Source of the DNA: Paralteromonas sediminis
GTDB lineage: Bacteria > Pseudomonadota > Gammaproteobacteria > Enterobacterales > Alteromonadaceae
Reading direction: 5' to 3'
Assembly (NCBI RefSeq): GCF_003820355.1
Contig: NZ_RPOK01000001.1
Span: 1,018,847 to 1,082,846, forward strand
Length of the DNA stretch: 64,000 nucleotides
The notes under the pieces are model-generated. The model ran no database searches, had not been told where the DNA came from, and saw only the letters and a list, made by a program, of their open reading frames with translations. A program made the position numbers and the translations under genes. Below are positions 26,792 to 35,280 of the stretch, in pieces. Numbering within the stretch: position 1 is the stretch's first letter; each line of letters starts with the position of its first letter.

Positions 26792-27862
26792 TTAGCCCTT
26801 ACCAAATACGGTAATTTGTTTGGCTGACGCTATAATATTATTCCCGCCGTCGAAGATATTGTCGGCGGTTTTGTTAACAAATACGCCCTGAACCCAGCTT
26901 TCAACTTCCACTACTAACGATTGCAAGAACTCTAAGCAAAACCCTTTGAGTTGCTGCTCAGTTAAATGCGGCAAGCAATCGGCCACCTGTGTGAGTGCCA
27001 GTGCCACATCGGTAAATTCAATCAGGAAGAAGATACCGTCAGACACTTCCCGCAATTTTCCTGAGATGGCTTCTATCAATTCTTTTTGGGCAGGGTTGCT
27101 GCTCAGCGCGTTCACTTCCTCTTCTAAATCTGTGATGCATTCAAGCATATTGTACAACTCAGACTCGGTTAATCGCTCTTCAGTCAGGTAGTCTTTGGCT
27201 GACATGGCCTTTTGCACGGGGCCGGTGTCGTCATCGTCGAAGCCGTCATCAATATCAAAGAAAAGGTCATCATCGTCGTCAGCACTGTGTGTGTAAAGCT
27301 TTGCACTGTCTTTAAGTTCTTCAATTAAGGGCTTACTGCGCGCTTTAACGTCTTCTGGTGCAACTTTGCCATGGGACAAATCACTGATCAGCTCACGCAC
27401 ATGTTCATTCACGTCTTTAAGCTGCTTCATGGCATTGAACGCCTGTGTTAGATCACGCTGAATCGACACGAAAAAGATAATGTTATTGTCTTCATCGTGA
27501 ATGGGCGAAATATCCCATTCCAGAGGATAACAAGAGCCGTCCTTACGGTAATTGTATGACATGCCCCTAAAATAGCCCGATGTTTTAAGGCTTTCTGACA
27601 ACTTGGCTAACGTTTCTTTATTGCTTTTGGGGCCTTGAAAAATTTTCGGTGTATTGCCGACAAGTTCGGCTAATTCGTAGCCCGTTAATTTACAGAACGC
27701 CTTATTGGCGTAGATGATTTTATAGCCGCCATCTAAGGTTCCTGCATCGGTAACAATAATAGGTGAGATAGTCCGTGATAACAGCTGCTTTAACATTTCC
27801 AAAGGTTTTGCACCTGATAAAAATGTTGAAAGGAACAGCATTTCTTCTAATTCATAATCCAT
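26792..27862 (-). CDS. PAS (LOV-like) sensor protein lacking the photoactive cysteine
   Basis: 356 residues. The PAS domain (about 28-150) is very LOV-like: IIYANKAFCKLTGYELAELVG, IFQGP, YNYRKDGSCYPLEW and FVSIQRDLTQ. The LOV motif GRNCRFLQ reads GNTPKIFQ, so the adduct-forming Cys is Pro. An acidic Asp-rich linker (about 205-225) leads to a helical C-terminal part (about 230-350) with no recognised output domain. It may bind flavin without a photocycle or be a redox or other PAS sensor. No membrane segment. It stands alone. Confidence 0.82.
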   Translation of the reverse strand: MDYELEEMLFLSTFLSGAKPLEMLKQLLSRTISPIIVTDAGTLDGGYKIIYANKAFCKLTGYELAELVGNTPKIFQGPKSNKETLAKLSESLKTSGYFRGMSYNYRKDGSCYPLEWDISPIHDEDNNIIFFVSIQRDLTQAFNAMKQLKDVNEHVRELISDLSHGKVAPEDVKARSKPLIEELKDSAKLYTHSADDDDDLFFDIDDGFDDDDTGPVQKAMSAKDYLTEERLTESELYNMLECITDLEEEVNALSSNPAQKELIEAISGKLREVSDGIFFLIEFTDVALALTQVADCLPHLTEQQLKGFCLEFLQSLVVEVESWVQGVFVNKTADNIFDGGNNIIASAKQITVFGKG

Positions 27863-28064
27863 AACTTCTAACTCTCACCACTTAATGAATGTCAGTAATT
27901 TGCTTAAACTTTTAACAAGGCTCAATAGTTAAAAACAAGGTTAGCAGCTTTTGCCGAGTTAAGTAATGATGCCTTAGGAATAACTCAACATACCTAATTC
28001 TTTGACACTTAAAACACACATGCCATATCCTATTTCAGTATTATAAACAAAAGGATCTTGTTTC

Positions 28065-29147
28065 ATGCAAAAGCAAGGAAAGCTTTTTATGGCAGTCATC
28101 ATATTAGTGATTAATGCCGTATTGATGGACTATTGGTTTAACGACCGTGTCTTTTTCCTCAACGTAAAGCGTTTTATCGATGAAGTGGCCACTCCAATTG
28201 ATAGCGGTCAAAAAAAAGCATCCACAGAAGACCACGTAGAAACTAAAAGCCCCACTGTTAGAGAGACTTCAGCGCGTGAACTGAACAAACTGCTACCACA
28301 TGACATTGGACACTTTAGTGGCGGTGTTAATTGCAAGTCTGGCAGTCATCAACCTGGAAAAACAATTTATCAGTGGCGTGATGGAAACGGTGTTATTAAT
28401 CTGAGTAACCGAAAAAAGCCACCAATGGCAGATGTGCAGGTAGTGGGGCAGGTTAAAACAGAGGATCTTAGTATCAACATCTACGGTGATACGCCGCCGA
28501 ACGGATTTCGCGAACGCGTGATCACGCGTATTCACCATGCGAAACGCTTTTTTGGTGAGGTGACCGATAAACGGCTCATTCAGCCTGTTGATATTAAAAT
28601 ACGGTTGTTTAATGACAAGAACCGATATAGTGATTTTCGTGAACGCGTGTCGCCCTCACTAGGTAACACGAACGGTTTTTACCGCAGTGGTGTGAATGAA
28701 TCCTATGTATACCTTAATAATTTTGATCAAGGCACTAAAACTGCGGTGCATGAAGCTATGCACTCCATAAACCGCGCCTGGTTTGGCAGTATGTCCCGCT
28801 GGTTAAACGAGGGAATGGCTGAAGTCGCCGAAACAACGCTTGAACCCTCAGAGTCACCCTGGATACAGTATGTAAAAGGTAAACACCGTATACCACTTTC
28901 TAGGCTCTTTTCGTCATCAGATCCCGAATGGGCTAGCACTGAAAATGCGCAGTTCTATGCAACCAGTTGGGCCATAGTCTCTTTTTTTAAAACACATTAT
29001 GAAACCGGGTTGGCGAGGCTATTGCTGATTGAATCTGAAAACGGTTGCAATACGGTTCAACCCGCCGATATTGAAAAGGCTTTCAATAAAAGTATTGAGC
29101 AAATAGAGCAGGAGTTTTTGCTGTGGCTGGTTCGGCAGGTGGCGTAG
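28065..29147 (+). CDS. Membrane-anchored zinc metallopeptidase-like protein with DUF4124 segment
   Basis: 360 residues. N-terminal signal anchor (about 8-27). A DUF4124-like segment at about 103-122 (TIYQWRDGNGVINLSNRKK) precedes the catalytic domain. The zincin motif is HEAMH (about 226-230) with downstream NEGMAE supplying the third ligand, as in gluzincin-like peptidases. The C-terminal Cys and helices follow the DUF1570/peptidase-MA-like pattern. It probably acts in the periplasm. Shine-Dalgarno AAGGA lies about 10 bp before ATG 28065. Confidence 0.83.
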   Translation: MQKQGKLFMAVIILVINAVLMDYWFNDRVFFLNVKRFIDEVATPIDSGQKKASTEDHVETKSPTVRETSARELNKLLPHDIGHFSGGVNCKSGSHQPGKTIYQWRDGNGVINLSNRKKPPMADVQVVGQVKTEDLSINIYGDTPPNGFRERVITRIHHAKRFFGEVTDKRLIQPVDIKIRLFNDKNRYSDFRERVSPSLGNTNGFYRSGVNESYVYLNNFDQGTKTAVHEAMHSINRAWFGSMSRWLNEGMAEVAETTLEPSESPWIQYVKGKHRIPLSRLFSSSDPEWASTENAQFYATSWAIVSFFKTHYETGLARLLLIESENGCNTVQPADIEKAFNKSIEQIEQEFLLWLVRQVA

Positions 29148-29233
29148 CTTTCGCAGGTAGCAAAGTAAATAGCAAAATTACCCAAAAGGCATAATACTCT
29201 GCAAAGACGAAGAGTGACTTGTAAAGGCCATAA

Positions 29234-29566
29234 ATGACAGTAGCGTTGCCGTTGTACAAAAAATTGATTTTACTCTATCGCATTGAACCTGGGTGTTTAG
29301 GGCCTGAAGGGGGAGAGCATGTAGAGGCATTTTGTGACTTTGCTCGCAAAAAGCTAAAAGACAAGCACAAACACTTTATGCGATGGACAATTAAGCCTCG
29401 CTACGACAAAGGCTTGCCGGAGCTTGAATTTCAAATTAAAAATGCACCGATATCGCGGGAACAAGCGGCTAAGTTCATGGTCGCGTTCGATGTTAATATC
29501 AATGCTTTTGAAGAGCAGCTAGAAGAAGAATTAGCGCAACTTGTCGATGATTTCTTTGAGCGTTGA
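29234..29566 (+). CDS. Small acidic protein, function unknown
   Basis: 110 residues. Cytoplasmic-looking, with an EF/ED-rich helical C-terminus (EEQLEEELAQLVDDFFER) and a central basic part (KLKDKHKHFMRWTIKPRYDKG). No recognised domain. The composition and intact frame support a real gene. ATG 29234 lies 86 bp after the zincin gene on the same strand, so co-transcription is possible. Confidence 0.65.
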   Translation: MTVALPLYKKLILLYRIEPGCLGPEGGEHVEAFCDFARKKLKDKHKHFMRWTIKPRYDKGLPELEFQIKNAPISREQAAKFMVAFDVNINAFEEQLEEELAQLVDDFFER

Positions 29567-29570
29567 GTGC

Positions 29571-29602
29571 AGGTAGCACAAGGCTACCTAATCCATACTT
29601 TT
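29571..29602. terminator. Weak hairpin between convergent genes
   Basis: Stem AGGTAG / CTACCT around CACAAGG, with a TTTTT run eight bases further on. It sits between the ends of the small acidic protein gene and the leftward VCBS gene. Confidence 0.45.
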
Positions 29603-29611
29603 TGTTACACG

Positions 29612-30748
29612 TTACCTTCCATAAAATACAGCATTTTGTGCTTCTGAATTTCCGGTCACAATATCGGGCTTGCCATCGCCGTTGATGTCGCCGATGGCTA
29701 GGGCGTAGGTTGCTGCATCTTCGCTGTCAAAGACCGCGTTTTTGGTGAGTTTTCCAGTGCCGTCATTCAGATATACTTCGTTAGCCCCTTTCACGTTTGC
29801 GACAACAACATCCATATCGCCGTCACCATCGAGATCTGCCGTTTCGATAGCATAGGAACGTTCGTTTCCACCGAAGTAGACCTCTTCGCTAAAATTACCA
29901 TCACCTAAGTTAAATACCACACTATTTTCAGTACCGATGTTGGCTGTGACTATATCCATCATACTATCGTCATTAAGATCAACAACCGCAACACCTCGTG
30001 TATCATCACGTCCACTGCCATAGGGTATCTTTTGTTCGAACCTCAGATCGCCAGTACCTAAAAGGATAAAGTTTTTCTGGCCATCCCGGTTTGCAAGCAC
30101 CAAATCAACCCACTCATCACCATTCATATCGGCAACATCGACATCCAAGGTACTGTCGTCTAGAGAACCAAACGTACCAGCTTGAACTAAACCGCCATTG
30201 CCATCATTAAGAAAAATATTATTGGGCGTACCACGGCAAATTTCTAATACATCAAGTGCGCCGTCACCATTCAGGTCGGCAACGGTTATGCTGCGAGTAT
30301 TCGAAAGCGCGGAACCAAAATCACGCACTTTTGCAAAGCCAGCCTGCCCGTCGTTTAGATATAATTTATTTGCAGCCCGATCGACAGCAATGATTGCATC
30401 CAAATCACCATCATTATCAATATCTGCTAGTTCAACACGATAACCTGTTGTTTCCTCATGGCCGAGTACCACGCGCTTTGAATAGCCTCGGTTGGAAGCA
30501 TTCAGATAAACATAGCTGGCCTGAGGCCAGTGACGCCCATTCGACTCCACAAGGTCAAGGTCGCCATCGCCGTCTAAGTCACCAACTGCAACGCCTGCGG
30601 TAATAAAGGACTCCATTGAAATGGGGTAAGCGCGCCGATTTTCATACAGGGCGTCTGGTTTAGCCAACGCATGTGACGAAAGGGTGGCTGCCATAACCAA
30701 ACCGAGTATCTTAGGGTTCACAATGTAGTCCTCGTTTTTAAACTTCAA
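29612..30748 (-). CDS. Exported seven-bladed VCBS/FG-GAP beta-propeller protein
   Basis: 378 residues. A signal peptide precedes seven VCBS repeats, each with a Ca2+-binding-type loop: GDLDGDGDLD, ADIDNDGDLD, ADLNGDGALD, ADMNGDEWVD, VDLNDDSMMD, ADLDGDGDMD and GDINGDGKPD. Loops four and five have weakened acidic positions. Seven units make one closed propeller with no extra domain. Such proteins act in adhesion or ligand binding outside the cell. Signal-peptide start: the segment NPKILGLVMAATLSSHALA; an in-frame internal start there is possible. Confidence 0.88.
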   Translation of the reverse strand: MKFKNEDYIVNPKILGLVMAATLSSHALAKPDALYENRRAYPISMESFITAGVAVGDLDGDGDLDLVESNGRHWPQASYVYLNASNRGYSKRVVLGHEETTGYRVELADIDNDGDLDAIIAVDRAANKLYLNDGQAGFAKVRDFGSALSNTRSITVADLNGDGALDVLEICRGTPNNIFLNDGNGGLVQAGTFGSLDDSTLDVDVADMNGDEWVDLVLANRDGQKNFILLGTGDLRFEQKIPYGSGRDDTRGVAVVDLNDDSMMDIVTANIGTENSVVFNLGDGNFSEEVYFGGNERSYAIETADLDGDGDMDVVVANVKGANEVYLNDGTGKLTKNAVFDSEDAATYALAIGDINGDGKPDIVTGNSEAQNAVFYGR

Positions 30749-30827
30749 ATAGTGCCTCTAAATATCAGCCCAGACGCTTCAGCAGACCAAACGCAAAATA
30801 ATGTAAAGTACCTTTTACTCAATGCTT

Positions 30828-31112
30828 TCAGGCATTATATAGCAGGCCTAATGTGCTTTTATTATTGTGTTTACTTGCAAATTCAATGGGTGTCAAACCA
30901 TAACACACTAGTTTGTTATTAATTATTCTCACGCTGAGTCGATATTTTTTTAGCATTCTGCGTAAATCAAATTTCGAACTCGATTTAATATTTTCACATA
31001 ACCTACCTGCTAATTGTTCACTTTGTTTACCTATACCTGCTTTTACAGGAGTGCTAACAACGCCTACTGTCATTGCGAACACAAACGTTGCTCGACAAAT
31101 TAATTTTTTCAC
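30828..31112 (-). CDS. Small exported DUF3718-like protein
   Basis: 94 residues with a signal peptide (about 1-25, ending PVKA). The mature part ILRRMLKKYRLSV-like helix, a conserved-looking Cys (LVCYGLTPIEFA) and an ankyrin-like ending resemble DUF3718 small secreted proteins of Shewanella and Alteromonas. Role unknown. The match is from memory of the pattern. Confidence 0.6.
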   Translation of the reverse strand: MKKLICRATFVFAMTVGVVSTPVKAGIGKQSEQLAGRLCENIKSSSKFDLRRMLKKYRLSVRIINNKLVCYGLTPIEFASKHNNKSTLGLLYNA

Positions 31113-31312
31113 AATTGCTCCTCTCTACTTGTTATTGGCAATTTTAGTGGAGGGCAATAACAGCTTTGCGAACTATGGGACCAACTGAGCGTGCCAGTAT
31201 CTGAGCGCCCCATTTCATATGCTATGAGCATGTGCAAATTATCTTCAGATATGAAGTACAGTCCTATCTAACTTGTAAGGGTAACTAAGAAAGTTTTATC
31301 AGGATTGAAAGC

Positions 31313-31651
31313 TTATGATTCTTCGATAGATTTAATCGTCATTTTACAGCCATAACTCTCTTTATCTTGTCGACATGAAGCGTTGAGCATTTCAGCGCAA
31401 ATATCTGGCATGGTCTGGATAATAAAAGCCGTATCTTTTCTACTTAATCCATCACTGTCTTCTATGTAGCCATTTATCATATTGGTAAAGCACTTTTCAT
31501 AAACCAATTGCAGTTTATGATCATTAAAAAGAGTTTTAGGCGAAACACCAAAATCACTCGCTGAATACTGTGGCCCACTTGAACGTGAATTAAGATGATT
31601 CACGGTAATCACCACTAATATTACTACCAGTAAAGCTGCAATTTTTTTCAT
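31313..31651 (-). CDS. Small membrane-anchored protein, function unknown
   Basis: 112 residues. A hydrophobic N-terminus (IAALLVVILVVITV) acts as a signal anchor or signal peptide. The rest is polar with four to five cysteines (EKCF, DICAEM, ASCRQ, YGCKM), so a disulfide-bonded periplasmic domain is likely. No family recognised. Confidence 0.6.
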   Translation of the reverse strand: MKKIAALLVVILVVITVNHLNSRSSGPQYSASDFGVSPKTLFNDHKLQLVYEKCFTNMINGYIEDSDGLSRKDTAFIIQTMPDICAEMLNASCRQDKESYGCKMTIKSIEES

Positions 31652-32163
31652 TTATAAAATACCCATAGTTCGCATCAAGCTGTCGATTGTTATAAGAAGT
31701 AGCAACGGAACGCTTAGTCTTCCGTTTTAGCTTGTGCACCAACTTTATCCACAAAAGTAAAGCGACAAAAAACACTGGGTTCATTTCAACGTTGCCGTAT
31801 GTCAACTGCACAATCAGAGGTGTTGTTTGGATGATTTGTTTCCTCTGCAAAGCTCTAAGGCAACTGAATTTAACTGTTGTGGCTGGCTTAACACTTCTGG
31901 AGGCTGTTGATTGTGAACCAGCTTATTGCGTGTTCGGTGGGCTAGTGAGATTAAGCAATAGCAAAAATTCAAAGCCATTGCTGTGTTGTTCAGTCGAGGT
32001 GTCTATATTTTTTACAGCTTTTGGAATGAGATGGTCGTCAATTGTTGATTTGATTTTGTAACTTATTGTTAATTAGTGTTTATTTATTTTTGGTATGATT
32101 AGTGCATTATTTAATTTGTAAAGCTTTTGGCGTCCGCGCTATGTCTAACAAAAGGATTCAGAA
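31652..32163. other. 512-bp gap, no confident gene
   Basis: Two overlapping opposite frames occur here: + 31732-32061 and - 31590-31784, the latter starting MNPVFFVALLLW. Neither has a ribosome binding site, family match or protein-like composition. The last 120 bp are AT-rich and should hold the promoter of the gene at 32164, which has a good AAAGGA 9 bp before its ATG. Confidence 0.4.
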
Positions 32164-32979
32164 ATGGTAAATGTAATTACAACTTCGTTAAAGGCACTCG
32201 TTGTCTCAACAGTTATAGTGGCAGGTTCTGCAAGTGCCAATATTGTTCCACTATCAATCGATGTTACTGTTCGCGATTTTCATCAAGAGCATGATGACTT
32301 TCAGAATAAGATTTCCGGGCTTAGCACAGGCAATGTGGGTAACCAGTTGGTTAATGGTGTTCCTGTTTGGATTGGTGCCAACGACAATACTGATGGTGCG
32401 GTGAACAACGCATCTACCTTCTCAACATGGTTTGACGATTGTGACGCTAATACGCCAGATGTAACTTGTGTTGAAGAATACAACGTGCCGATTGATGCGA
32501 CAGTTGACTTGTTGTTGGGTAAATTGACGTTTGACGACCAATCCTTCTTCCCGCTAGATGCCATTACAGGTACATCGAACGACGGCGACAACTTCAATAA
32601 CCATAACTACTTTTTCACTGCACAGTTTGGTTTAGATTTGGTTTTCGACCCTAACTTAACCAATACATTTGAGTTTACGGGTGATGATGATGTTTGGGTC
32701 TTTATCAACGGTGAGTTAGTCTTAGATCTGGGCGGTGTGCATTCAGCGGTAAATGGTAGCTTTAACATGAATGATGTTGCAGCACAGCAGGGTATCCAAG
32801 CTGGCGATTTATATAGCTTTGATTTCTTCTTTGCTGAGCGTCACTACTCAAAGTCAACTGTGAGTATTACTTCGTTTTTAGGTGAACCAGTAAACGAAGT
32901 ATCTGCGCCTTCGGTTTTTGCCATCATCGGGTTGGGATTATTCACTATGATGATTCGCCGCCGAGCATTGAGTAAGTAA
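32164..32979 (+). CDS. Exported fibro-slime domain protein with PEP-CTERM-like tail
   Basis: 271 residues. Signal peptide ending ASA (about 1-25). The core contains the fibro-slime/PA14-like signature FTGDDDVWVFINGELVLDLG (about 175-194), with VHSAVNG and the aromatic FDFFFAERHYSKS following. The C-terminus VSAPSVFAIIGLGLFTMMIRRR has a short motif, a hydrophobic helix and an Arg cluster, the layout of PEP-CTERM sorting tails. Fibro-slime domains bind carbohydrate or matrix material. A long hairpin follows the gene. Confidence 0.85.
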   Translation: MVNVITTSLKALVVSTVIVAGSASANIVPLSIDVTVRDFHQEHDDFQNKISGLSTGNVGNQLVNGVPVWIGANDNTDGAVNNASTFSTWFDDCDANTPDVTCVEEYNVPIDATVDLLLGKLTFDDQSFFPLDAITGTSNDGDNFNNHNYFFTAQFGLDLVFDPNLTNTFEFTGDDDVWVFINGELVLDLGGVHSAVNGSFNMNDVAAQQGIQAGDLYSFDFFFAERHYSKSTVSITSFLGEPVNEVSAPSVFAIIGLGLFTMMIRRRALSK

Positions 32980-32990
32980 AAAGCAAAACA

Positions 32991-33032
32991 TTGTTGCTCA
33001 CGGTACTAGTAATTGCGTACCTTGAGCAACAA
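32991..33032 (+). terminator. Long stem-loop after the fibro-slime gene
   Basis: TTGTTGCTCA pairs with TGAGCAACAA across 22 bases that themselves contain GGTAC/GTACC. No T-run follows directly, so it may be a Rho-independent terminator of poor type or a 3' end stabiliser. Confidence 0.5.
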
Positions 33033-33081
33033 CTCAGGTTCTTTCAACACTGTCTCAAGCACAACTACTTTAGCCTTGCTT

Positions 33082-33435
33082 TTATTCCACTTCTACAAAA
33101 GGCACAAAGCCACCAAAGATCATACGTTTGCCATCAAAATCCATGGCGATATCCTTAAAACGCTCATCTTGTTCACACTTTGCCCAAGCTTCATCACGTG
33201 TTGCCTTGTCGGGCCAGATTGACCAGGAAAAAACCACAGTTTCATTGGCTTCACACTTTACCGCCATGGGCATAGAGGTCACTTTTCCGTCTGGCACTTC
33301 GTCACCCCAGCATTCCTTGGCGCTGAGCATGCCGAACTCCTCTTTCCAAATTTTCAGCATCATGCGTGATGTCGCCGCGTATTTTTCTTTGTTTTCATTG
33401 GGCACTGCCAACATGAATCCATCGATATAAGCCAT
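33082..33435 (-). CDS. DUF1428 family protein
   Basis: 117 residues from the ATG giving MAYIDGFMLAVPNENKEKY; an upstream start at 33462 adds nine unlikely residues. The sequence matches DUF1428 (small ferredoxin-like-fold proteins): CWGDEVPDGKVT, VFSWSIWPDKATRDEAW and MIFGGFVPFVEV. Function unknown. It is 36 bp downstream of the hydrolase gene and may be the last gene of that operon. Confidence 0.92.
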   Translation of the reverse strand: MAYIDGFMLAVPNENKEKYAATSRMMLKIWKEEFGMLSAKECWGDEVPDGKVTSMPMAVKCEANETVVFSWSIWPDKATRDEAWAKCEQDERFKDIAMDFDGKRMIFGGFVPFVEVE

Positions 33436-33471
33436 CGGTCTGTTTCCCTTAAGTGATTGCACGAAATTACC

Positions 33472-34371
33472 TTAGACCAATGACTGCGACCTGTAAAATG
33501 CCATAACGGTTTGTGCGGTGTCTTTAGGCGCTTCTAACATGGGCATATGCCCGAGCGAATCCCAGATATGCGTATGACCATTAAAAAAGCGTTGCCAAAC
33601 ATCCACACTACTAACATCAATCAGCCTGTCTTTGGCACCCCACAATAAGAGTGTCGGGCAAGGTATCGACGTTTCTGACTTATCTATGTAGTGTTCCGCT
33701 TGGTTGTATTTTGAAAAAATGACTTTGAGCGCTTCTTTGCGTTGCTGATAGTCAACCGCCAAAGCACGAAGTACGAGCCTTGGAATAAACGGGGGCTGTG
33801 CCATAGTCATCGAATAGAACTTATCGAAGTCTGCTTGATTAGAGACGAAAAAAGGGTTTTCACCGCGTTGTAGCATTATTTGCATCTCACTGGGCTGTGG
33901 TGAAATGACCCCCGCAGGATCAATCAAAACGGTTGATAAGCACGCATCTGGATAGGTTCTCGCCATGTGAGCAGCAATAAAGCCGCCCATGGAATTACCG
34001 GCAATATGACATTGGGTAATATTAAGGCCATGAATAAGGTCAATCATTCGGGCTGATTGTGCGGGCACAGAGTAATCCCAATGCTTCTCAAAACCCGTTT
34101 GTCCATGTCCAGCCAATTCAGGAATGATGACGTAAAATTTATCTGTCAGGTGGCGTGCGAACCTTAGCCATACAGCATGTGTTGCGCTAAACCCGTGAAT
34201 GAGCAGGAGTGCCGGTTTGTTTTTGTTTGAACTGGTCCACACTTTGTGATGGATCCCGTCAAGATTGAGCGTTTGCTTTTTCAATCCATAAAGCGCAGCT
34301 TCGGCTCGATTGCCCGTGTGATAGAGCCAACTTCCCATTTTTATGCTCAGGGTGGTATTTAATGTAGTCAT
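33472..34371 (-). CDS. Alpha/beta hydrolase
   Basis: 299 residues. Oxyanion motif HGFSATHAVW (about 54-63), nucleophile elbow GNSMGG (Ser about 123), acid in LLWGAKDRLID and catalytic His in DSLGHMPMLEAP. No signal peptide. By position it would hydrolyse the ester or lactone made by the monooxygenase two genes upstream. It starts 3 bp after the SDR gene. Confidence 0.9.
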   Translation of the reverse strand: MTTLNTTLSIKMGSWLYHTGNRAEAALYGLKKQTLNLDGIHHKVWTSSNKNKPALLLIHGFSATHAVWLRFARHLTDKFYVIIPELAGHGQTGFEKHWDYSVPAQSARMIDLIHGLNITQCHIAGNSMGGFIAAHMARTYPDACLSTVLIDPAGVISPQPSEMQIMLQRGENPFFVSNQADFDKFYSMTMAQPPFIPRLVLRALAVDYQQRKEALKVIFSKYNQAEHYIDKSETSIPCPTLLLWGAKDRLIDVSSVDVWQRFFNGHTHIWDSLGHMPMLEAPKDTAQTVMAFYRSQSLV

Positions 34372-34374
34372 ACT

Positions 34375-35280
34375 CTATTTATCCGATGGACGATTGGGCG
34401 GGATAGTTAACCCTGAATGATCAAGGCGGTAGTCCTCATCCATATTCAACGACCTCATGTCGCGTGATGCAAGACGTGTAAGCCAATTTAGAGAGAGTAA
34501 CCGTGAACCCCAGTGGGCATAACGTGATTGGTGGCCAAATACTATTCTTGGTTTGTTGGCATAAATACCTTTGATGATGGTGTTAGCCATATCCACCGGT
34601 GACGTCTTCAAAAATTTGTCTTTAAATGCCTGACTATGTGCATGCCGGGTAATTCGGGTGTTGATCCCACCTGGATGCACCAAGTGCACTTGAATATGCG
34701 GAAGAATTTGGCATAACTCAGCGCGCAACGCCTCTGTGTAGCCCCGAATGGCAAATTTACTGGCGCAGTAATCAGCGGCATTAGGCACGCCTATCAAGCC
34801 AAAAATACTGGATACATTAACCAGTGCTGCCCATTCCTGCTTAGCGAGGTAGGGTAAAGATAAACGACTGCCGTGGGTCATACCGTAAAAATTAACGTCT
34901 ATCGTTCGTTTTAATGTGGCTTCATCAGTTGCCCAGCAAGGTTTGGCACTGCCTTCTATGCCTGCATTATTGATAACGATATGAATCGCGCTAAATTGTT
35001 GGTTAACCTGGTACAGAAAACGCTCCCATGATGAAGAGTCTGCTACGTCCAGTACTTGCTTGAAGATTGAAGTGCGAGGAAAAGTCTGTTCAAGGCTAGC
35101 TGCTACATCCATCAAGCCTTGCTGATCAAAATCACATAACGCTAACTTTGCACCGCATTGCGCAAATTGCGTCGCAAGTGCTTGGCCAATCCCAGATGCC
35201 GCACCTGTGACGACAACCACCTTATTGTTAAAAAAATCGCGATGTGTAGTGATGAGCATGGTTCGTCTGCCTAAGGTCAC
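34375..35280 (-). CDS. Short-chain dehydrogenase/reductase
   Basis: 301 residues. Cofactor motif TGAASGIG (about 27-34), NNAG (about 110) and the active-site Ser, then YCASK. The GTG at 35280 overlaps the monooxygenase stop (GTGA), which suggests coupling; ATG 35259 (MLITTHRDFF) is an equally good alternative. Probably oxidises an alcohol to the ketone used by the monooxygenase, or the reverse. Confidence 0.9.
   Translation of the reverse strand: MTLGRRTMLITTHRDFFNNKVVVVTGAASGIGQALATQFAQCGAKLALCDFDQQGLMDVAASLEQTFPRTSIFKQVLDVADSSSWERFLYQVNQQFSAIHIVINNAGIEGSAKPCWATDEATLKRTIDVNFYGMTHGSRLSLPYLAKQEWAALVNVSSIFGLIGVPNAADYCASKFAIRGYTEALRAELCQILPHIQVHLVHPGGINTRITRHAHSQAFKDKFLKTSPVDMANTIIKGIYANKPRIVFGHQSRYAHWGSRLLSLNWLTRLASRDMRSLNMDEDYRLDHSGLTIPPNRPSDK

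Noticed and set aside
29642-30640. DNA-level repeat array (CRISPR-like or minisatellite)
   Set aside because: The periodicity comes from seven VCBS protein repeats with diverged codons, not from identical DNA repeats with spacers.
31732-32061. 109-codon + strand frame in the gap before the fibro-slime gene
   Set aside because: Cys-rich, low-plausibility composition, no ribosome binding site and overlapping an opposite open frame.
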